64,000 nucleotides of DNA, taken from the NCBI RefSeq assembly GCF_030656345.1, contig NZ_JAUSNR010000010.1, forward strand, positions 248,001-312,000. Direction: 5' to 3'. Below, piece by piece: positions 25,002 to 34,834 of the stretch; position 1 is the first letter of the stretch, and each line of letters starts with the position of its first letter. The stretch is from Pseudotabrizicola sp. (GTDB lineage: Bacteria > Pseudomonadota > Alphaproteobacteria > Rhodobacterales > Rhodobacteraceae). Below the pieces are notes generated by a model. It had not been told where the DNA came from, made no database searches, and was given only the letters and a program-made list of their open reading frames with translations. The position numbers were made by a program, and so were the translations under genes.

Positions 25002-25495
25002 TAGATATAGCGGATCTGATCGGTCCAGAACCGTTCCAGCCGTTTCAACGAATGGTTCACCTCTTCCATTCCGGCCGCGTCGATCACCGCTTTTTTCAGC
25101 AACACCTCGGCATGGCGCGAAAACAGCTCGTTCAGCACAGTCCGCACCCGCCGCCCCTTTTCCGTCAGCCGCACGCGGACCGACCGGCGGTCAAGTTCTG
25201 ACCGCTGATGGTGCATATAGCCCAGATCGACCAGCTTTTTCAGGTTATAGCTGACATTGCTGCCCTGATAATAGCCGCGGCTTTTCAGCTCGCCCGCCGT
25301 CACCTCATTGTCGCCGATGTTGAACAAGAGCAGCGCCTGAACCGAATTGATTTCCAGAATCGCAAGGCGTTCAAACTCATCCTTGATGACATCAAGAAGC
25401 AGGCGGTGCAGCCGTTCGACCAAAGCAAGACTATCCAGATAGCCAACCGTCAGAACCTTGTGCGAGCCGTCCAGAACGGGGGCCTGATGCGTCAT
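24998..25495 (-). CDS. MarR-family regulator (LdtR/PetP-like)
   Basis: A 165-residue winged-helix regulator. INSVQALLLFNIGDNEVTAGEL forms the entry to the recognition helix (RGYYQGSNVSYNLKKLVDLGY), and the wing has RSELDRRSVRVRLTEKG. This subgroup, known as LdtR or PetP in alphaproteobacteria, controls cell-envelope genes. GGAG precedes the ATG. It is convergent with kpsC and overlaps its stop. Control of the adjacent capsule genes is possible but is only suggested by position. Confidence 0.9.
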   Translation of the reverse strand: MTHQAPVLDGSHKVLTVGYLDSLALVERLHRLLLDVIKDEFERLAILEINSVQALLLFNIGDNEVTAGELKSRGYYQGSNVSYNLKKLVDLGYMHHQRSELDRRSVRVRLTEKGRRVRTVLNELFSRHAEVLLKKAVIDAAGMEEVNHSLKRLERFWTDQIRYIY

Positions 25496-25575
25496 GCTTG
25501 TCTCCGCCTTCTACCAATCAGACTGCAGAATCGGCACAAACAGACAACATTCGGTAAACCCGAGTCAGGTTTCGC

Positions 25576-25854
25576 TCAAACCTTACGCAATCTGTCGCGG
25601 GCATAGGCTGTGATCTGGTCCAGCAAGGGCGCGATTGCGGGCGCGGGACGGGCCTGTCCGAAGATAAACGCCATCAGATCCTGATCGTTTTCTTCCAGCA
25701 GCACCTCGTACACCTCCAGCTGTTCGGGCGACAGATTCGCCAGATGCGCGTCGGCCCAGGGGCCGAGCACCAGATCCATTTCCTTGGTGCCGCGCCGCCA
25801 GGACCGCATTTTCATGCGCTTCAGCCGTGCATCCGGGGTCTCTGTCGGGCTCAT
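25576..25854 (-). CDS. sdhE: SdhE-like FAD assembly factor for succinate dehydrogenase
   Basis: A 92-residue protein of the SdhE/DUF339 family. The signature RRGTKEMDLVLGPWA (about 20-34) carries the conserved RGxxE motif needed for covalent flavinylation of SdhA; LSPEQLEVYEVLLEENDQDLMAF is the second conserved block. The start overlaps the upstream regulator stop (ATGA). Confidence 0.93.
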   Translation of the reverse strand: MSPTETPDARLKRMKMRSWRRGTKEMDLVLGPWADAHLANLSPEQLEVYEVLLEENDQDLMAFIFGQARPAPAIAPLLDQITAYARDRLRKV

Positions 25855-26264
25855 TCTGCATCCACCTCTTCGCGGCGCAACAGATGATGCAGCCGGGTTT
25901 CCATCTGCCCCATATCCTGCGCCAGCGCCAGCATCTGCGCGCGCATCCGCGACAGATCGGCCAACGCCTCAAGCGTTGCAGCATCATGGGTGCCGGGGGC
26001 GGATGGGGCATCCAGACCATCGCCTTCGCCGGTCAGCAGCCAGCGGATCGACACGTTCAGCATGCCCGCCAGCATCTGCAGCCGGTTTGACCGCGGCTCT
26101 GACGCGTCATCCTCCCAGCCCTGCACCGTGGTCAGGCGCACGCCAAGGCGCTTGGCCAGATCGGGCTGCGACAGGCCCGCCGCCTCGCGTGCGCCTGCCA
26201 GCCGGTCGCCGAATGTGGCGACCTCTGCCGAAAACCATGCCGCTGCTGTGTCACTTTCCGCCAT
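25851..26264 (-). CDS. XRE-family helix-turn-helix regulator
   Basis: A 137-residue DNA-binding protein. The Cro/CI-type HTH spans about residues 18-72 (FGDRLAGAREAAGLSQPDLA, then LTTVQGWEDDASEPR), and a C-terminal helix rich in Met, Leu and Gln may mediate dimerisation. AGGAGA precedes the ATG. It is divergent from the aminotransferase gene, and the spacer holds the palindrome CGATATCG (about 26283-26290), a possible autoregulatory site. The regulon is unknown. Confidence 0.88.
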   Translation of the reverse strand: MAESDTAAAWFSAEVATFGDRLAGAREAAGLSQPDLAKRLGVRLTTVQGWEDDASEPRSNRLQMLAGMLNVSIRWLLTGEGDGLDAPSAPGTHDAATLEALADLSRMRAQMLALAQDMGQMETRLHHLLRREEVDAE

Positions 26265-26317
26265 CTTGCCTCTCCTTTACGTCGATATCGCTTGATCGGG
26301 TCAGGGGGCACCCATAA

Positions 26318-27556
<1,239 letters not shown>

Positions 27557-27565
27557 GGGGGTTTC

Positions 27566-27934
27566 ATGGCCGACCGGATCACTGCAAATCTGCCCAGCCG
27601 GGATTTTGATGCGACGGCCGCGTTCTATGCTCAGCTTGGCTTTGCAGTCGACTTCCGCAACGACGGCTGGATGATCCTGTCGCGCGGTGATCTGGAGGTG
27701 GAGTTCTTCCCACACCCGGATATGGATCCGGGGTCAAGCTGCTTTTCAGCCTGTGTCCGGGTGGATGACCCGGATCAATTGCATAATGACTGGTCAAAGC
27801 TGGGGCTGCCGTCCGACCGTACTGCCATACCCCGGATGACCGGCCTGTGCAAATTGCCCGACGCGCCGCGCATGTTCGCTCTGATCGATCCGGACGGGTC
27901 GTTGCTGCGGGTTCTCGACAATAGGGACGCATGA
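27566..27934 (+). CDS. VOC/bleomycin-resistance-like protein
   Basis: A 122-residue protein of the vicinal-oxygen-chelate fold: NLPSRDFDATAAFYAQLGFAV, LEVEFFPHPD, and MFALIDPDGSLLRV. Such proteins bind bleomycin-type drugs or act as small metal-dependent enzymes. AGGGGG precedes the ATG, ten bases after the aminotransferase. The stop overlaps the following gene (ATGA). Real drug resistance is not implied. Confidence 0.88.
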   Translation: MADRITANLPSRDFDATAAFYAQLGFAVDFRNDGWMILSRGDLEVEFFPHPDMDPGSSCFSACVRVDDPDQLHNDWSKLGLPSDRTAIPRMTGLCKLPDAPRMFALIDPDGSLLRVLDNRDA

Positions 27935-28350
27935 TGTCAGGTGATCTGCCGGAGTATTACTTCCGCATCCGGGAAAACGGTGCTGCGGTGTTCAGGGTGG
28001 ATACCGAAAACCGCCAGCGCCGGATCGAGATGGAAGAGATTGCCATCGCCAATGTGCGCAATGGCAATATCAAGCCGCATGGCGACCGCAAGCTGACGCC
28101 TGAGGAAACCGCCGTGATCACCAATTGGATTGCGCAGCGCAGCGCGGTTCTGGCAGCGCGCGATGTCGATGACATTCACCGCGCGGTCGATCACCTCAAT
28201 CTGGTGACGCAATGGGCACAGTCAAAGGCCGATGATGCGCAACTGGACGCGGTGACCGACACGCTGCTGCTGGCGATGCACGATCTGCGCACGGTTCTGG
28301 TGCGCAAGAAGGCCGAGCGGCTGATGAACTCGGACCCCGCGCCGGACTAG
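27931..28350 (+). CDS. Conserved protein, unknown function
   Basis: A 139-residue soluble, charged, mostly helical protein. The first part (YYFRIRENGAAVFRVDTENR) suggests a small beta-sheet; later parts (LTPEETAVITNWIAQR; LVTQWAQSKADDAQLDAV) are helices. No family recognised with certainty. It starts with tandem ATG codons in an ATGA overlap with the VOC gene, so it is the third gene of an aspC operon, and ends three bases from convergent selO. Confidence 0.75.
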   Translation: MMSGDLPEYYFRIRENGAAVFRVDTENRQRRIEMEEIAIANVRNGNIKPHGDRKLTPEETAVITNWIAQRSAVLAARDVDDIHRAVDHLNLVTQWAQSKADDAQLDAVTDTLLLAMHDLRTVLVRKKAERLMNSDPAPD

Positions 28351-28353
28351 CGC

Positions 28354-29829
28354 TCAGGTGCCGCAGAAGGTGACGTAGTCGCCAAAGCCGCTGGGGGCTG
28401 GCAGGGCGTAGGCCTCGCGTCCCGGGCGGTCGGCGTAGGGGTCTGTCACTTGCGCCAGAAGCGCGGTGAAGGGGGCCAGGTCGCCTGCTTCGGCGGCCTG
28501 CAACGCCGCTTCCACCAGATGGTTGCGCGGGATCACCAGCGGGTTGGTGGCGCGCAGGTGGTCAGCGGCCCCGGCACGCAGCCGGGCGCGCCACAGCGGC
28601 AACCACAGATCCAGCTTTGCCGGATCAGTGAACAGCGCGCGCAGCGGGGTGATGTCGTCTGCCGCGGCATCGGCCAGACGGCGGAAGGCAAGCGTCCAGT
28701 CCACCCCCTGCCCCTCTATCGCCGCCAGAAACCCGGTGGCCAGATCGGCGTCGCCATCCTGTGCGCCGTCCAGCGCCAGTTTGTCGCGCATCACCGCCAG
28801 CCATTCGGCCTGATAAAATGCAGCGATGCCCGACAGCCGGTCATTGAGCACCTGAACCGCCGCATCGGCGTCACCCATCAGCGGCAACAGGCTTTCGGCC
28901 AGCTTGGCCATGTTCCAGGCCAGAATATGCGGCTGGTTGGCATAGGCATAGCGCCCCTGATGATCGATGGACGAAAACACCGTGCCCGGAGCATAGTCTT
29001 CCATGAAGGCGCAGGGGCCGTAGTCGATGGTCTCGCCCGACAGCGCCACGTTGTCGGTGTTCAGCACCCCATGCACAAAGCCAAGCCCCATCCACGCCGC
29101 CACCAGCCGGGCCTGCCGCGCGATCACCCGGTCAAAGAACGCGAGCACCCTGCCCTCCTGCCCCACAAGGTCAGGATCATGCCGCGCGATGGCATAATCG
29201 ACCACCCGCGCCAGCGTGTCATGATCGCCCCGTGCCGCCCAGAACTGCAGCGTGCCGACGCGCAGGTGGCTGGCGGCCACACGGGCCACCACGGCCCCCG
29301 GCAGACGCCCCGCCTCGCGCCGGACATCTTCGCCGGTCAGTGCCACGGCAAGACTGCGGGTGGTGGGCACGCCCAGCGCCGCCATCGCCTCGGATATCAC
29401 ATATTCGCGCAGCATCGGGCCAAGTGCTGCCTTGCCATCGCCGCCGCGCGAAAACGGGGTGCGGCCAGAGCCTTTGAGCTGGATATCCCAGCGCTGCCCG
29501 TCGGGCGCGATGTGTTCGCCCAACAGATGCGCCCGGCCGTCGCCAAGCTGCGGCGAGAACCCGCCGAACTGGTGCCCGGCATAGGCCAGCGCCACCGGGG
29601 CGGCCCCATCCGGCAGGCTGCCCCCGGCAAACCAGCCGGGGTTTTGCGCCAGCACATCCGCTGCCAGCCCCAGATCTGCCGCAAGCGCCCGGTTCAGGAC
29701 AAGGATCTGCGGCGCAGGCGCGGCATCGGGGTCTTGCGCGACACAGGTGCCGGGCAGATCTCGCGCCCAGGAATTGTCAAAGCGGAACCCGCTGTGGCGC
29801 AGGGCAGAATGCGGTGTCTGGTCGGTCAT
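28354..29829 (-). CDS. selO: SelO-family protein adenylyltransferase (AMPylator)
   Basis: A 491-residue pseudokinase-fold enzyme that transfers AMP from ATP to Ser, Thr or Tyr of target proteins in redox stress. Seen: YAGHQFGGFSPQLGDGRA, LKGSGRTPFSRGGDGKA with the catalytic Lys, the GFVHGVLNTDN loop and a DYGPCAFMEDY metal segment. The conserved C-terminal tail ends FCGT, with cysteine where vertebrate SelO has selenocysteine. AGGA lies 11 bases before the ATG. Length is normal. Confidence 0.94.
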   Translation of the reverse strand: MTDQTPHSALRHSGFRFDNSWARDLPGTCVAQDPDAAPAPQILVLNRALAADLGLAADVLAQNPGWFAGGSLPDGAAPVALAYAGHQFGGFSPQLGDGRAHLLGEHIAPDGQRWDIQLKGSGRTPFSRGGDGKAALGPMLREYVISEAMAALGVPTTRSLAVALTGEDVRREAGRLPGAVVARVAASHLRVGTLQFWAARGDHDTLARVVDYAIARHDPDLVGQEGRVLAFFDRVIARQARLVAAWMGLGFVHGVLNTDNVALSGETIDYGPCAFMEDYAPGTVFSSIDHQGRYAYANQPHILAWNMAKLAESLLPLMGDADAAVQVLNDRLSGIAAFYQAEWLAVMRDKLALDGAQDGDADLATGFLAAIEGQGVDWTLAFRRLADAAADDITPLRALFTDPAKLDLWLPLWRARLRAGAADHLRATNPLVIPRNHLVEAALQAAEAGDLAPFTALLAQVTDPYADRPGREAYALPAPSGFGDYVTFCGT

Positions 29830-29906
29830 CGGTGCTGATATCCTTATCGCAGGCAGCGCAGCTGCGTTCCTGCCGATATGGGGTATGGGCGGGCAAACGC
29901 AACCCG

Positions 29907-30452
29907 TCAGTCCAGAACCTCGATCCGGGTCAGTTGCCAGATCGACCGGGAATAGCTGACCTCATTCTTGTAGGCGCTATTCACATCATAGGGGTAGATC
30001 ATCCACAACGGCCCCTTGTCGCGCGGCGACAGGTCTTTTCCATCCATGCGGAACGCCAGCATCGGACCGCCATCCACCGCCTCGGATACGGGGATTTCGA
30101 CGGCATAATCGTTCAGCGCCGTCAACCGCAGGGTACGTCCATCGGCACCAAGATGCGCCAGCAGGCGCGCCAGTTCCACGCCCTGAAACTCGCTGGTGCC
30201 ATCGGTCCAGATCGTGCCGGTGTGCATCGTCACCACGCCGATTGCTTCGATCATGGCCTTGTCCAGCGCGGCTTCGGCATTGCCATTGGTCCGCGCAATA
30301 TCGCCATGCACAGTCAGGATAACCGCACCGCTGGGCGCGGGCAGCGATCCCGGCGCAGACTCGGCCATGGCCGTTCCGGCAAACACCCCGGTGACACAGC
30401 CTGCCAGAACAGTTGCCCGTCCCCATCCCGTCCAGCGACCCCGAGTCATCAT
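29907..30452 (-). CDS. Exported molybdopterin-fold protein lacking the metal cysteine
   Basis: A 181-residue protein with a signal peptide (cleavage near GTAMA-ES, residue 31) and a sulfite-oxidase-type molybdopterin-binding fold: AVILTVHGDI, WTDGTSEFQGVELARLL, ALNDYAVEIPVS and MDGKDLSPRDKGPLWMIYP. The mature protein contains no cysteine, so it cannot ligate molybdenum the way sulfite oxidase does. Start at the first of two ATG codons, with GGGGAG upstream. It lies beside the molybdate transporter operon, same strand. Role unknown. Confidence 0.83.
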   Translation of the reverse strand: MMTRGRWTGWGRATVLAGCVTGVFAGTAMAESAPGSLPAPSGAVILTVHGDIARTNGNAEAALDKAMIEAIGVVTMHTGTIWTDGTSEFQGVELARLLAHLGADGRTLRLTALNDYAVEIPVSEAVDGGPMLAFRMDGKDLSPRDKGPLWMIYPYDVNSAYKNEVSYSRSIWQLTRIEVLD

Positions 30453-30633
30453 TGCGCTTCTCCCCTTGCACAGATCTTGGGATAGCGGATCAGTTCCGGC
30501 TGATCTCCTATCCAAACGCATAGGAAAACGCCGGATCTGTGGGAAAACACGCATAATTGCACTGCCAAGTCAACGCAAGTGCCACCGCGCCGTGCCGGGC
30601 AAGGCCCGCCGAGGCAAACCGGGACAGCCGGGA

Positions 30634-31731
30634 CTAACCGGCAATGCCGGTCGGGGTGGTCACATCCTCGGGCGCGGGGGCGACGGATTTGATGACGGCA
30701 TGGGCGCGCATCCCGGGCGCAAGCCCCATCATATCCGCCGAGCGGCGGGTGATCCGGGCCAGCACGGCACCGGCGGGCGTGATCAGGCGCACCATGACAC
30801 CGGGGCCGTCGCCCTGATGCAACGACTCGATGGAGCCGGGCAGGATGTTCAGCGCCGACAGGCCGACAGGGGCCGCGCGCGACAGGATCACATCATGCGC
30901 CGCAATGCGCAGCCGCACCGGGCTGCCGGGCGCGGCACTGATATGCGGCAGGAACAACGGGATGCCGCCCGCGTCCAGCTCGCTCAACCCGTCCGGGTGG
31001 TGGCGTACCAGCCTTGCGCCGATCACCGCACCGGCCCCGCGCACGCCAATGGGCATCAGCGCCGGATCGCCCAGCACATCAGACGCAGGGCCAATGCCGG
31101 TCACCCGTCCCGCATCAAGGGCCACCACCGTCGTTGCCACCCGTGCCACTTCGGCGGGGGAATGGCTGACGTAGAGGATCGGCACCTTAACCTCATCGCG
31201 CAACCGCTCGAAATACGGCAGGATTTCCGCCTTGCGCGCTTCATCCAGCGCCGACAGCGGCTCATCCGCCAGGATCAGCCGTGGTGCGGCCAGCAGCGCG
31301 CGGCCAATCGCCACCCGCTGCCGCTCGCCCCCCGACAAGCCAGCGGGGCGGCGGTGCAGCAAGCGGCCGATGCCCAGCATGTCGACCACGCGGCCCATAT
31401 CTTCGCGGTGGGCAGATTTGGGCGCGAACCATGCCCCATAGGACAGGTTCTGCCGCACGGTCAGATGCGGGAACAAGCGCCCTTCCTGAAAGATATAGCC
31501 CAGACGGCGGCGGTGCGGCGGCAGGTTCACGCCCTTGCCCGTATCCAACAGGTGCCAGCCGTCCACCGACACAAGGCCCGATCCGGGCCGCAGCAGCCCG
31601 GCCACTGCGTTGACAATCGTGGTCTTTCCCGACCCCGACCGGCCAAACAGCACCGTCACACCGGGGGGCGCGTCAAAGGCCACGTCCAGGCTGAAATCCC
31701 CGATCCGATGCGTCAGCGCCACCCGCAGCAT
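30634..31731 (-). CDS. modC: Molybdate ABC transporter ATP-binding protein
   Basis: A 365-residue ATPase that powers molybdate uptake. Walker A GRSGSGKTT (30-38), Q-loop in GYIFQEGRLFP, signature LSGGERQRVAIGRALL and Walker B LILADEPLSALDE are intact; a C-terminal TOBE/Mop domain (about 295-360, ending near LAPGMRAHAVIKSVAP) binds molybdate and can inhibit the pump. The ATG shares one base with the modB stop (TGATG). Confidence 0.96.
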   Translation of the reverse strand: MLRVALTHRIGDFSLDVAFDAPPGVTVLFGRSGSGKTTIVNAVAGLLRPGSGLVSVDGWHLLDTGKGVNLPPHRRRLGYIFQEGRLFPHLTVRQNLSYGAWFAPKSAHREDMGRVVDMLGIGRLLHRRPAGLSGGERQRVAIGRALLAAPRLILADEPLSALDEARKAEILPYFERLRDEVKVPILYVSHSPAEVARVATTVVALDAGRVTGIGPASDVLGDPALMPIGVRGAGAVIGARLVRHHPDGLSELDAGGIPLFLPHISAAPGSPVRLRIAAHDVILSRAAPVGLSALNILPGSIESLHQGDGPGVMVRLITPAGAVLARITRRSADMMGLAPGMRAHAVIKSVAPAPEDVTTPTGIAG

Positions 31732-32429
31732 CACGCCCCCGCAATCTTGCGGGCCACCGCGCGGCTGACCCATTCCGACAGGAGCAGCGCCGCCATGGCG
31801 ATGGCAATCGCCACCCAGACCAGCCGCGCCGCCTGTGCATCGCCGCCGGGCACCTGCAGCAGGCTGTAGATCGCGGTGGGCAGGGTCTGGGTCTGGCCGG
31901 GGATGTTGGACACGAATGTAATCGTCGCCCCGAACTCCCCCATCGCCTTGGCAAAGGCCAGAATGACCCCGGCGATGATGCCGGGCAGGATCAGCGGCAG
32001 CGTAACGGTCAGGAACACCCAAGGGCGCGAGGCCCCCAGCGTGCCCGCCGCCTGTTCCAGCTTTGGGTCCACCGCCTCAATGGCCAGCCTGATGGCGCGC
32101 ACCATCAGCGGAAAGGCCATCACCGCCGCCGCCAGCGCCGCCCCGGTCCAGCGGAAGGCAAAGACAATGCCGAACCATTCCTCCAGAAATTGCCCCACCG
32201 GCCCGCGCCGCCCGAAGGTGATCAGCAACAGATACCCCGTCACCACCGGCGGCAGGATCAGCGGCAGATGCACCAGCCCGTTCAGCACCTGCTTGCCCGG
32301 AAACTCCCACCTTGCAAGCGCATGCGCGGTCAGGATGCCCAGCGGCAGGCTGAGCAGCACCGCCCAGAACGACACTTTCAACGACAGCGCAACTGCGCGC
32401 CATTCGTCGGGGGAAAGCCAGTCAGCCAT
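31731..32429 (-). CDS. modB: Molybdate ABC transporter permease
   Basis: A 232-residue inner-membrane permease with about five membrane helices. The cytoplasmic EAA loop (EAVDPKLEQAAGTLGASRPWVFLTV) contacts ModC, and AKAMGEFGATITFVSNIPG is the conserved ModB/CysT segment. It lies 10 bases after modA and overlaps modC by one base. Confidence 0.96.
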   Translation of the reverse strand: MADWLSPDEWRAVALSLKVSFWAVLLSLPLGILTAHALARWEFPGKQVLNGLVHLPLILPPVVTGYLLLITFGRRGPVGQFLEEWFGIVFAFRWTGAALAAAVMAFPLMVRAIRLAIEAVDPKLEQAAGTLGASRPWVFLTVTLPLILPGIIAGVILAFAKAMGEFGATITFVSNIPGQTQTLPTAIYSLLQVPGGDAQAARLVWVAIAIAMAALLLSEWVSRAVARKIAGA

Positions 32430-32439
32430 GCGCGCGCCT

Positions 32440-33201
32440 TCAGTTCAGGATCTTGAAGCCTTGGTCGGCAAATCTGCTTTTGCCCGCGTCCGTGCTGAGC
32501 GCATCGAAAAACGCCCGGTCCGCCGCGTCTGCAGCCGTGGTCAGCAGGGCACCGGGGAACACAATGGGCGGATGGCTGTCCGCGGGAAAGATGCCGACGA
32601 TCCTGACACGCGGGTCCGCCCCCGCATCGGTGGCGTAGACGATGCCATAAGGGGCCTCGCCCGCCGCCACAAAGGCAAGGGCCGCGCGCACATTGTCGGC
32701 TTGCGCCACCGATGGGGCTATCGCGTCCCAGACGCCAAGGCTTTGCAGCGCCGCCTTGCCATATTGCCCGGCAGGCACCGCATCGACCATTCCCATCGCC
32801 AGTTTGTCATCGCCCAGCAGTCCGGCCAGATCAAAGCCGGGCATGATCTCAACCGGGGCGGCATCGGGCCCGCCAATCAGCACCATTTCAGTGCCGAACA
32901 GGTCGCGCCGCGACTGTGGCACCAGCAGCCCGGCCTGTTCCACCGCGTCCATCCAGTTTTCGGCGGAGGACAGGAAGATATCGGCAGGCGCACCGGCAAT
33001 GATCTGGCGGGCCAGCGCATTTGATCCGGCGTAGCTGATGGTCACCCTATGGCCGGTTGCGGCCTCAAAATCCGCCGCCACCGCATCCAGCGCGGTCTTC
33101 AGCGCGGCGGCGGCGAAGACCACCACCTCCTCCGCCTTCACCGGGGCGGCAAGGGACAGGCTGACCGCACAGGCAAGCAGCGATGTCCGGGCGCGGGTCA
33201 T
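32440..33201 (-). CDS. modA: Molybdate-binding periplasmic protein
   Basis: A 253-residue substrate-binding protein with signal peptide (cleavage near APVKA-EE, about 23). VFAAAALKTALDAVAADFE, SYAGSNALARQI, ADIFLSSAENWMD and GEAPYGIVYATDA are the typical oxyanion-binding segments. AGGA lies eight bases before the ATG. A palindrome 25-46 bases upstream is a candidate ModE operator. Confidence 0.96.
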   Translation of the reverse strand: MTRARTSLLACAVSLSLAAPVKAEEVVVFAAAALKTALDAVAADFEAATGHRVTISYAGSNALARQIIAGAPADIFLSSAENWMDAVEQAGLLVPQSRRDLFGTEMVLIGGPDAAPVEIMPGFDLAGLLGDDKLAMGMVDAVPAGQYGKAALQSLGVWDAIAPSVAQADNVRAALAFVAAGEAPYGIVYATDAGADPRVRIVGIFPADSHPPIVFPGALLTTAADAADRAFFDALSTDAGKSRFADQGFKILN

Positions 33202-33225
33202 GGGGCCATCCTGCTTTGGGTTTCT

Positions 33226-33247
33226 GATATGGTCTGGAAAACATATC
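33226..33247. promoter_or_regulatory. Candidate ModE operator (Mo-box)
   Basis: GATATG (33226-33231) and CATATC (33242-33247) form a perfect inverted repeat around ten bases. Dyads with an ATAT core in each arm are the hallmark of ModE-binding Mo-boxes. It lies in the 73-base gap between modE and modA, where bound ModE would block modABC transcription. Confidence 0.6.
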
Positions 33248-33274
33248 GCAGGAAGCAGCGCTGTGACACAAGCG

Positions 33275-33646
33275 TTATTTTCCGTCGGGAATATCGCGCA
33301 GCAGCGCCGTGAACGCCGCCAGCTGCGCGGCCCCCGCCTTGGCCGAGTCTGCCTCGAACCCGCGATAGAGCTGCAGGACCTGCCGCCCGGTATTGGTCAG
33401 CACCGCGCCGCCACCGCCCGGCCCGCCGCGTGTGCTGCTGACGACAGGCGTGTGAAACATGGCGTTCAGCGTGCCGATCAGCTCCCACGCGCGTTTGTAA
33501 CTCATCCCCATCTCGCGCCCCGCCGCCGCGATGGACCCGGTCCGGTCAATCCCCTCCAGCAGGTCAGCCTTGCCCGGCCCCATCATCTCGGCCTCGCCAA
33601 AGACGATACGGATGCGCAGGCGGGGGCTTTGGGGGTCTTGGTCCAT
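33275..33646 (-). CDS. modE: ModE-type molybdate regulator, DNA-binding domain only
   Basis: A 123-residue winged-helix protein of the ModE/LysR-N type. IDRTGSIAAAGREMGMSYKRAWELI is the HTH, with STRGGPGGGGAVLTNTGRQVLQ as wing. It ends at residue 123, so the C-terminal Mop domains that bind molybdate in full-length ModE (about 260 residues) are absent. The ATG at 33646 was chosen because similarity begins there. It lies just upstream of modABC, same strand. Molybdate sensing must use another partner, perhaps a separate Mop protein. Confidence 0.88.
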   Translation of the reverse strand: MDQDPQSPRLRIRIVFGEAEMMGPGKADLLEGIDRTGSIAAAGREMGMSYKRAWELIGTLNAMFHTPVVSSTRGGPGGGGAVLTNTGRQVLQLYRGFEADSAKAGAAQLAAFTALLRDIPDGK

Positions 33647-33703
33647 CGGGCGAGAGTCCTGCAAATTATGGCGCGTGGCAAGGGGCCGGACCACTGGCAC
33701 CAC

Positions 33704-34834
33704 CTAGCAAAGCTCCTCCCCCAGCCGCTGCAGCATCTGGCAGCAGGCCGCCAGTTCCGCGCGGGTGATGAATTCGTCGGGCCGGTGGGCGCGCAGGATC
33801 GACCCCGGACCGCAGATGATCGACGGCACACCTGCGGCATGGAACAACCCGGCCTCGGTGCCATAGCTGACCGATGGCAGCACCGGCTGACCGCTCAGGT
33901 GTTGCAGCAGGTCCGCCAGCGCCGGGTCTTCCGGTGGTGGCAGGGCGGGGTAGCTGCTCAGCTCGCTATGCGTCCCCCGCAGCGCCTTGCCCTCTGCCAC
34001 CAGGTCTGCCAGTCGCTCCAGCACCTGGGCCGTGATCGCCTGCGGCGAGGTGCCGGGGACCGAACGCACCTCCATCTGCACCCGGCAGCGGTCGGGGATG
34101 ATGTTGACCGCCGACCCGCCCTGCACCACCCCGGCGACAAGCGTGGAACCGGGCGGCGAAAAGCGCGCATCAAACGGGCCGTCCTCGGCCAGCCGCGCCG
34201 CCAGATCGCGGATGAACAGCATCAGCTCCGCCGCCGGATAAAGCGCGTTCAGCCCCAGATCGGGCTGCGCCGAATGCGCGGCGCGGCCCTCTATCACCAG
34301 CTCCACCGCCTGTTTGCCCTTGTGCGACAGCACCGGGCGCATATCGGTCGGCTCACCCACGATGCAGCCCAGCGGCGGCGCGCACAGGTCCGGCAGCCTA
34401 GCGATCAGGTGACCCACGCCCCGGCAGCCGATTTCCTCGTCATAGGAAAACGCCAGATGGACCGGGCGCTGCAAGGGCATCGCCTGAAAGGCGGGCACCA
34501 TGGCGATCATGCAGGCGAGAAACCCCTTCATGTCGCTGGTCCCCCGGCCAAACAGCCGGTCCCCCTCGGCCCGCAGCCGGAACGGATCGGAGGTCCAGAC
34601 CTGCCCCTCCACCGGCACCACATCCATATGGCCTGACAGGATATAGCCCGGCACATCGCGCGGGCCGATGGTGGCGAACAGGTTCACCCGGTCGCCCTCT
34701 GGCCCCGCAATCACCGTGCACTCCACCCCGTGCCGCGCCAGATGGCCCTGCACACAAGCGGCCATCCGGGCATTGGACTGGCCGGGCAGGTCTGGGATCG
34801 CCACCAGATCGGCCAGAATCTGTTCAGCTGTCAT
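33704..34834 (-). CDS. argE: Acetylornithine deacetylase (M20 family)
   Basis: A 376-residue zinc amidohydrolase that releases acetate from N-acetylornithine in arginine synthesis. SGHMDVVPVEG, RGTSDMKGFLACMI, FSYDEEIGCRGV and VGEPTDMRP carry the metal ligands and catalytic Glu; DRCRVQMEVRSVPG starts the dimerisation lid. AAGGA precedes the ATG. Length normal. It could act on related N-acyl amino acids. Confidence 0.92.
   Translation of the reverse strand: MTAEQILADLVAIPDLPGQSNARMAACVQGHLARHGVECTVIAGPEGDRVNLFATIGPRDVPGYILSGHMDVVPVEGQVWTSDPFRLRAEGDRLFGRGTSDMKGFLACMIAMVPAFQAMPLQRPVHLAFSYDEEIGCRGVGHLIARLPDLCAPPLGCIVGEPTDMRPVLSHKGKQAVELVIEGRAAHSAQPDLGLNALYPAAELMLFIRDLAARLAEDGPFDARFSPPGSTLVAGVVQGGSAVNIIPDRCRVQMEVRSVPGTSPQAITAQVLERLADLVAEGKALRGTHSELSSYPALPPPEDPALADLLQHLSGQPVLPSVSYGTEAGLFHAAGVPSIICGPGSILRAHRPDEFITRAELAACCQMLQRLGEELC

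Noticed and set aside
28354..28370. Selenocysteine in the SelO tail
   Set aside because: The tail codes for Phe-Cys-Gly-Thr and then stop; no in-frame TGA is read through.
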